Below, one piece after another: positions 59,888 to 64,000 of a DNA stretch of 64,000 bases. The position numbers were made by a program, and so were the translations under genes. The stretch spans positions 3,546,501-3,610,500 of the forward strand of contig NC_008700.1 in the NCBI RefSeq assembly GCF_000015245.1, read 5' to 3'. The DNA is from Shewanella amazonensis SB2B. GTDB taxonomy: Bacteria > Pseudomonadota > Gammaproteobacteria > Enterobacterales > Shewanellaceae. Each line of letters starts with the position of its first letter. The first letter of the stretch is position 1. The notes under the pieces were generated by a model, which did not search any database, was not told the DNA's origin, and saw nothing but the letters and a program-made list of their open reading frames with translations.

Positions 59888-60076
59888 ATGACTGGCACAA
59901 GGACGATGCTGCTCACCTTGTTGATCCTGGTGCTTTCAGTACTCTTGATCAGCTTACCTTTGTCGTCCAACATCCTGATCCAGGCACTGCTGCTGTTGTG
60001 CGTGCTTCTGGTGGCCCTTGGGCTATATAAGGCCATCACTCTGCCGGTACAGGATAAAGATAACGATAAAACCTAG
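59888..60076 (+). CDS. Small two-helix membrane protein
   Basis: A 62-residue, very hydrophobic protein: helices at about residues 7-25 and 28-47, then a charged tail (QDKDNDKT). The start is ATG 59888, because TTGGAG lies about 8 bases upstream (59875-59880 region) and longer forms have no ribosome site. I do not recognise a family. It is divergent from nnr. Confidence 0.55.
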   Translation: MTGTRTMLLTLLILVLSVLLISLPLSSNILIQALLLLCVLLVALGLYKAITLPVQDKDNDKT

Positions 60077-60168
60077 AGACAGACCGCTTCACACGATAAC
60101 AGCATGGCAGTTAAGAAAACTTTGACGTAAATCATGCAAAGTGATTGACCCTTCTGGCGTTATCCATA

Positions 60169-60197
60169 AAAAAACCGGCCTATGAGGCCGGTCTTTT
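60169..60197. terminator. Terminator between convergent small genes
   Basis: ACCGGCC, TATGA, GGCCGGT. On the minus strand a T-run (TTTTTTTATGG) follows, so it best serves the helical hypothetical gene; on the plus strand CTTTT follows. Confidence 0.85.
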
Positions 60198-60212
60198 AAG
60201 ATGGAATCATCA

Positions 60213-60668
60213 CTAGATATCATCCATCCGGATGGTACTGTGGACGAGTCTTTGCTGCTGAATCTTTTCTACCCTGACCAAATCGGCCAAGGCACTGCGA
60301 ATTTCTTCGGTTTGCGATGTTTCAGCGGTTTTTTCCAGCAATGCAATCAAACGGTTTTCCAAATCCAGGTGCAGACTCAGCACATCGTCTTCCTGCATAT
60401 TGGCTGGCAACATAGTGCTTTGACAACGTTTAATAAAGTCTTCAAAAATAAGGTCTTTATACCAAGTATCCAGAAGTCTTGATGGCGCATCGTCCACATA
60501 GTCTTCCAGTTTTTTTGCAATATGCTTTTGTTGCTGCTGAAAGTACTCAAGCATCAATTTCACCCTGGAAGAGTCAGCTTGGGCATGCAGCCTTTTGTAA
60601 AGTTGAGCCATTTCCAGCCGGCATGTTGCCAGGTACTCCAGAAGCTCACGCAATTGTTGAATACGCAT
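60213..60668 (-). CDS. Helical hypothetical protein
   Basis: A 151-residue, entirely helical and charged cytoplasmic protein, starting MRIQQLRELLEYLATCRLEM. GGAGG lies seven bases upstream of ATG 60668, so the 20 extra residues from 60728 are excluded. Heptad-like patterns (KLMLEYFQQQQKHIAKKLEDY, LDLENRLIALLEKTAE) suggest a four-helix bundle. I do not recognise a family; a ferritin-like bundle was considered but I see no clear E-x-x-H metal site. Confidence 0.75.
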   Translation of the reverse strand: MRIQQLRELLEYLATCRLEMAQLYKRLHAQADSSRVKLMLEYFQQQQKHIAKKLEDYVDDAPSRLLDTWYKDLIFEDFIKRCQSTMLPANMQEDDVLSLHLDLENRLIALLEKTAETSQTEEIRSALADLVRVEKIQQQRLVHSTIRMDDI

Positions 60669-60947
60669 AGGACTGCCTCCATCATCAATGACCCTGTTAA
60701 GGCCAATTTCAATTCTGTCTGGTGCCATTATGGAAGCATTTATCGGTGGATTATTTGAATTGCATCATAATTCAGTAAATGCGAAATTCCGCATCTGCGG
60801 GCTTTTGATGGTTCTTTGCAGAGGATCACTCTATTAAGGCACTCTGTGCCTGTGCTCACAGCAAGGAGACAAAATGCCCATTCAAAGCCAAGGGAATAAT
60901 CCGGCATCTGAATTACATATTTATTGAAGGAATACAAGGAAGGAAAT
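60669..60947. other. Intergenic stretch upstream of the hypothetical gene and downstream of the tRNA array
   Basis: Holds the promoter of the helical hypothetical gene on the minus strand. I see no open frame worth calling and no strong terminator for the tRNA transcript. Confidence 0.4.
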
Positions 60948-61023
60948 TGGAGCGACATATCGGGTTCGAACCGATGACCTATACCTTGGCAAGGTATCGC
61001 TCTACCAACTGAGCTAATGTCGC
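60948..61023 (-). tRNA. glyV: tRNA-Gly (GCC), copy nearest the 3' end of the array
   Basis: 76 bases, CCA encoded. Cloverleaf is readable: acceptor GCGACAT with ATGTCGC, D-arm AGCTCAGTTGGTAGAGC, anticodon loop TTGCCAA (GCC), T-arm GGTTCGAACC. Fifth in order of transcription. Confidence 0.97.
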
Positions 61024-61056
61024 ATTCGCTGTTTTATGACTGGCGAAGTCAGAATT

Positions 61057-61132
61057 TGGAGCGACATATCGGGTTCGAACCGATGACCTATACCTTGGCA
61101 AGGTATCGCTCTACCAACTGAGCTAATGTCGC
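61057..61132 (-). tRNA. tRNA-Gly (GCC)
   Basis: Same 76-base sequence as the other copies, anticodon loop TTGCCAA. Followed on the minus strand by spacer type A (attcgctg... as read on the plus strand, 61024-61056). Fourth in transcription order. Confidence 0.97.
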
Positions 61133-61165
61133 ATTTTCGTTTTAAGGCCGAAACGCCTGAGAATT

Positions 61166-61241
61166 TGGAGCGACATATCGGGTTCGAACCGATGACCTAT
61201 ACCTTGGCAAGGTATCGCTCTACCAACTGAGCTAATGTCGC
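61166..61241 (-). tRNA. tRNA-Gly (GCC)
   Basis: Identical 76-base copy, CCA encoded. Followed by spacer type B (61133-61165). Third in transcription order. Confidence 0.97.
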
Positions 61242-61274
61242 ATTCGCTGTTTTATGACTGGCGAAGTCAGAATT

Positions 61275-61350
61275 TGGAGCGACATATCGGGTTCGAACCG
61301 ATGACCTATACCTTGGCAAGGTATCGCTCTACCAACTGAGCTAATGTCGC
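61275..61350 (-). tRNA. tRNA-Gly (GCC)
   Basis: Identical 76-base copy. Followed by spacer type A (61242-61274), identical to 61024-61056. Second in transcription order. Confidence 0.97.
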
Positions 61351-61383
61351 ATTTTCGTTTTAAGGCCGAAACGCCTGAGAATT

Positions 61384-61459
61384 TGGAGCGACATATCGGG
61401 TTCGAACCGATGACCTATACCTTGGCAAGGTATCGCTCTACCAACTGAGCTAATGTCGC
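61384..61459 (-). tRNA. tRNA-Gly (GCC), promoter-proximal copy
   Basis: Identical 76-base copy. Followed by spacer type B (61351-61383). First complete copy from the promoter. Confidence 0.97.
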
Positions 61460-61489
61460 ATTTTGCGTTCTATGTCAGCTAACTGTAAT

Positions 61490-61530
61490 CGAGGTATTGC
61501 CCTTTCTTACTGCAACTGAGCTAATGTCGC
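61490..61530 (-). pseudogene. Degenerate remnant of a sixth tRNA-Gly
   Basis: On the minus strand 61530-61513 reads GCGACATTAGCTCAGTTG, exactly the first 18 bases of the tRNA-Gly genes (acceptor strand plus half the D-arm). The next bases are unrelated until a GGCAATACCTCG stretch that loosely recalls the anticodon stem. It cannot fold into a tRNA. It lies in the leader between promoter and first complete copy. Confidence 0.8.
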
Positions 61531-61571
61531 GAATTCACCTTCACAGCGTACCACTGCAAAGGTGAGGCCGC

Positions 61572-61599
61572 ATTATATGAAAATTTCCATGGCCTGCAA
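61572..61599 (-). promoter_or_regulatory. Promoter of the tRNA-Gly operon
   Basis: On the minus strand: TTGCAG (61599-61594), a 16-base spacer, and a perfect TATAAT (61577-61572), followed by a GC-rich discriminator GCGGCC. Such a discriminator is typical of stable-RNA promoters under stringent control. Confidence 0.7.
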
Positions 61600-61629
61600 C
61601 CCCCCGCCACAGATTTATCTATCGTTTGC

Positions 61630-62175
61630 TCAAATTTTAAATACTTTGTCGCGATAGAACTGCAGTTCGGCGATGGACTCCTGAATATCAAGCAGCGCCT
61701 GGTGGGTACCTTGCTTTTTGAAGCCTTTCATCACTTCTGGATCCCAGCGTTTTACCAACTCTTTGATAGTGCTGACATCGATATTTCTGTAGTGGAAAAA
61801 ATCTTCCAGTTCGCGCATGTACTTGTTCAGGAAACGTCTGTCCTGCCCTACGCTGTTACCACACATAGGTGAAACGCCCTTGGGGACATGCAACGACAGG
61901 AAATCAATTGTCTGGGCAATGGCGTCGGCTTCGGTGTATTGACTGCTTCGTACACGTTCGATCAGACCCGAGGCACCGTGGTGCTGCTGATTCCAATCAT
62001 CCATGGCCGCCAGCACCTCGTCAGACTGATGAATGGCTATCACAGGCCCCTGGGCCAGGATGTTCAGATCCTGATCGGTTACCAGGGTGGCAATCTCCAG
62101 GATCCGGTCCACTTCGGGCTCCAATCCTGTCATCTCAAGATCAATCCAAATCAGATTTTTTGCGTCTGCAGCCAT
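61630..62175 (-). CDS. orn: Oligoribonuclease
   Basis: A 181-residue DEDDh 3'-5' exonuclease that finishes RNA decay by degrading dinucleotides, including pGpG from c-di-GMP breakdown. Exo I is [12 protein letters not shown], then the ExoII/III residues and the late His/Asp in the [12 protein letters not shown]...[12 protein letters not shown] segment. The start ATG 62175 gives the family's usual 181 residues; a longer frame from 62259 is not supported. Divergent from rsgA with about 110 bases between starts. Confidence 0.96.
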   Translation of the reverse strand: MAADAKNLIWIDLEMTGLEPEVDRILEIATLVTDQDLNILAQGPVIAIHQSDEVLAAMDDWNQQHHGASGLIERVRSSQYTEADAIAQTIDFLSLHVPKGVSPMCGNSVGQDRRFLNKYMRELEDFFHYRNIDVSTIKELVKRWDPEVMKGFKKQGTHQALLDIQESIAELQFYRDKVFKI

Positions 62176-62285
62176 ATACCTGCCTTTTGGTTCCCGTGCC
62201 GTATTTTCAGGCTTTTTTGTCAAAGACCGTGTATCATAATGCTTTTTATCCCCAACCACATCAGATTATTGACGAAGATAGCTTT

Positions 62286-63341
62286 GTGAGTAAAAAGAAA
62301 CCTCTCAGTCATGGCCAATTGCGCCGTATGCGCGCCAATCATGAAAAGCGGCTCAGCCGCGGCAAGCTCGACAACCAAGCACCTGAATTACAGGATAGTT
62401 CACTCGGTCAGGAAGAACCCGCGGTGGTCATTTCCCGCTTCGGTCAGCATGCCGATGTGGAGATCAGCAGTGGTGAAATCATTCGCTGCAACATTCGCAG
62501 AACCATACAAAGCTTGGTTACCGGAGATAAGGTGATTATCCGTCAGGCGCTGGAAGATGGCAGCGCCATTGGTGGCGTGGTGGAAGCCGTGCATCCCCGC
62601 ACCTCGTCACTGACCCGACCGGATTTGTATGACGGCGTAAAAATCATTGCCGCCAATATCGACCAGATCCTGATTGTTTCCTCCGTTGTGCCAGCCTTTA
62701 CTACGCAGATAATTGACCGATATTTGGTTGCCTCGGAAGACACGGGGATTTCGCCCGTTATCATCCTCAATAAAATCGACCTGATGAATGATGAGGACAG
62801 AGCCGATATCGAAGCCGCGCTCGGCAGATACCGCTCGCTGGGATACCCGGTATACGAAGTCAGCAGTAAATCAAAAGCCGGTATCGACACGGTAAAAGCA
62901 TTACTTAACGACAAAATCAGTGTGTTTGTCGGCCAGTCCGGCGTGGGTAAGTCTTCCATGATCAATGCCTTGCTGCCCGATGCAGAACTGCTGACCGGCG
63001 AAGTATCCGAAGGCTCGGGCCTTGGCCAACACACCACCACCACCGCCAGATTGTTGCACTTGCCAAGCGGTGGCGATCTGATAGATTCCCCCGGCGTACG
63101 CGAATTCGCCCTCTGGCATCTTCCCCCAGACCGAGTCAGCTGGTGCTTCACTGAATTTCGCGACTACCTCGGCACCTGTAAATTCCGTGATTGTAAACAC
63201 CTGGATGATCCGGGCTGCAGTCTTCGCGAAGCACTGGAAGCCGGCAAAATCCATCAGGACAGATTCAATAATTATCACAGGATCATCGCCAGTCTGGATG
63301 AACAGCGTCACGCACGTCATTTCAGACACAACGAAGAATGA
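62286..63341 (+). CDS. rsgA: Ribosome small-subunit-dependent GTPase A
   Basis: A 351-residue circularly permuted GTPase that matures the 30S subunit. N-terminal OB fold (about 45-115), then permuted G motifs: NKIDLM (G4), GQSGVGKSSMINAL (G1) and DSPGVREF (G3). A C-terminal zinc site CKFRDCKHLDDPGC follows. The start is GTG 62286, giving SKKKPLSHGQLRRMRANHEK as in relatives; an upstream frame open to 61869 has no coding character and lies over orn. Confidence 0.95.
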   Translation: MSKKKPLSHGQLRRMRANHEKRLSRGKLDNQAPELQDSSLGQEEPAVVISRFGQHADVEISSGEIIRCNIRRTIQSLVTGDKVIIRQALEDGSAIGGVVEAVHPRTSSLTRPDLYDGVKIIAANIDQILIVSSVVPAFTTQIIDRYLVASEDTGISPVIILNKIDLMNDEDRADIEAALGRYRSLGYPVYEVSSKSKAGIDTVKALLNDKISVFVGQSGVGKSSMINALLPDAELLTGEVSEGSGLGQHTTTTARLLHLPSGGDLIDSPGVREFALWHLPPDRVSWCFTEFRDYLGTCKFRDCKHLDDPGCSLREALEAGKIHQDRFNNYHRIIASLDEQRHARHFRHNEE

Positions 63342-63377
63342 TCCGGCAACAAATTGAAAGCAAAAGGACAACGACAA

Positions 63378-64000
63378 GTGGATAAAGTGAAAATCGCCCT
63401 TCAATACCTGATGCCCAAACATTTGGTATCACGCATCGTGGGTAAATTTGCCGCTGCCGAGGCGGGTTTTGTCACCACCGCCTTTATCAAATGGTTTATC
63501 AAGCAGTACGGCATCAACATGAGTGAAGCCCTGCATTCCAATCCCGAGGCCTACAAAACCTTCAACGACTTCTTTACCCGTGAACTGAAACCCGGTCTGC
63601 GCCCTATAGACCAGGCTGAAGACATCATGGTACATCCCGTTGATGGCGCGGTAAGCCAGCTGGGCCCCATCGAGGATGGCCGCATTTTCCAGGCCAAGGG
63701 GCACCACTACTCGGCGCTGGCGCTTTTAGGTGGTCAGGCCGATGATGCAGCCCGTTTTGAAGAAGGTGATTTTGCCACCATTTACCTGGCGCCGAAGGAT
63801 TACCATCGTATCCACATGCCCATCAAAGGCACACTGTCAAAAATGACCTATGTGCCCGGAGAGCTCTTTTCGGTTAACCCACTGACAGCCCGCAATGTGC
63901 CTGGTCTGTTTGCTCGCAACGAGCGTGTTGTGGCGATTTTCGAGACCGACAAAGGCCCGCTGGCCATGGTACTTGTGGGTGCTACCATAGTCGCCAGCAT
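63378..64000 (+). CDS. psd: Phosphatidylserine decarboxylase, 3' end cut by window edge
   Basis: The first 207 or so residues of the inner-membrane proenzyme that makes phosphatidylethanolamine. Visible landmarks: [27 protein letters not shown], the catalytic-region [11 protein letters not shown] and [21 protein letters not shown]. The LGST self-cleavage site would lie beyond the window. GTG 63378 is the start, with AAAGGA about 9 bases upstream. It follows rsgA as in E. coli, 36 bases after its stop. Confidence 0.94.
   Translation, partial: MDKVKIALQYLMPKHLVSRIVGKFAAAEAGFVTTAFIKWFIKQYGINMSEALHSNPEAYKTFNDFFTRELKPGLRPIDQAEDIMVHPVDGAVSQLGPIEDGRIFQAKGHHYSALALLGGQADDAARFEEGDFATIYLAPKDYHRIHMPIKGTLSKMTYVPGELFSVNPLTARNVPGLFARNERVVAIFETDKGPLAMVLVGATIVAS

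Noticed and set aside
60213..60668. Ferritin-like di-iron protein
   Set aside because: Helical bundle is plausible but the E-x-x-H ligands are not evident.
60948..61459. Evenly spaced 76-bp repeats with 33-bp spacers, superficially like a CRISPR array
   Set aside because: The repeats fold as tRNA-Gly and carry CCA; the spacers are not unique but alternate between two sequences; no cas genes.
61869..62285. N-terminal extension of rsgA overlapping orn
   Set aside because: Antisense to orn and unlike the RsgA family; GTG 62286 gives the usual N-terminus.

Overview
The window is a 64-kb piece of gammaproteobacterial chromosome, almost certainly Shewanella and possibly close to S. amazonensis. 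The pointers are a complete Na+-NQR cluster next to a napDAGHB periplasmic nitrate reductase operon that lacks napC, an OmcA/MtrC-type outer-membrane multiheme cytochrome, an ast arginine-catabolism cluster, and long stretches of enterobacterial-like gene order (yheV/yheS-yheT-yheU-prkB...crp...argD-pabA; sspBA-petCBA; hflC-hflK-hflX-hfq-miaA-mutL-amiB-tsaE-nnr; orn/rsgA/psd). The species guess is inference; no database was searched. Coding density is high and I see no prophage, insertion sequence, integrase or CRISPR array.

Layout. 1-5451 (minus): nqrABCDEF, with nqrF cut by the left edge. 5452-6613: an unusually long non-coding gap holding the nqr promoter region on one side and the nap promoter, with a NarP-like 7-2-7 site, on the other. 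6614-11465 (plus): napDAGHB. 11541-13209: divergent argP/argO, with the 3' end of argO duplicated in tandem. 13485-17717 (plus): a 7TMR-DISM diguanylate cyclase and a lipoprotein multiheme cytochrome with a collagen-like linker. 18115-24523: a small membrane protein, mltA, a Sua5/YrdC protein, a pirin, yheV, the ABC-F protein YheS and a TIGR02444 protein. 24665-26878 (minus): a GMC-family flavoprotein and its Tat-signal small partner. 27052-33776: yheT-yheU-prkB, a Sel1-like protein, crp, and a PepSY/response regulator/histidine kinase operon. 33853-38662 (minus): an arginine succinyltransferase cluster in the order argD(astC)-astA-astD plus a DUF1338 dioxygenase-like gene. 38975-46832: an esterase, an HDOD protein, an S9 peptidase lipoprotein, pabA, a second diguanylate cyclase, sspB and sspA. 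46927-49429: the cytochrome bc1 genes petABC. 49756-59761: the hfl/hfq/miaA/mutL/amiB/tsaE/nnr block. 59888-61629: a small membrane protein, a helical hypothetical protein and five near-identical tRNA-Gly(GCC) genes with a truncated sixth. 61630-64000: orn, rsgA and the start of psd.

How the genes fit together. The left third is respiratory. NQR feeds electrons into the quinone pool while pumping Na+. NapDAGHB reduces nitrate, presumably using the CymA/NapGH quinol route of Shewanella, and the OmcA/MtrC-type protein points to extracellular electron transfer. The bc1 complex in the right half serves the aerobic branch. CRP, a known controller of anaerobic respiration in Shewanella, is also encoded here. 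The rest is housekeeping: RNA turnover and modification (orn, hfq, miaA, tsaC- and tsaE-like genes), repair (mutL), wall remodelling (amiB, mltA), membrane proteolysis control (hflKC) and stringent-response factors (sspAB).

I did not find an obviously new multi-gene defence or mobile system. The most interesting items are the nine-CXXCH outer-membrane cytochrome with its collagen-like stalk, the DUF1338 gene beside the ast genes, the alternating tRNA-Gly array and its remnant, the argO tail duplication, a lipobox on NapB, and a large unexplained inverted repeat downstream of prkB.
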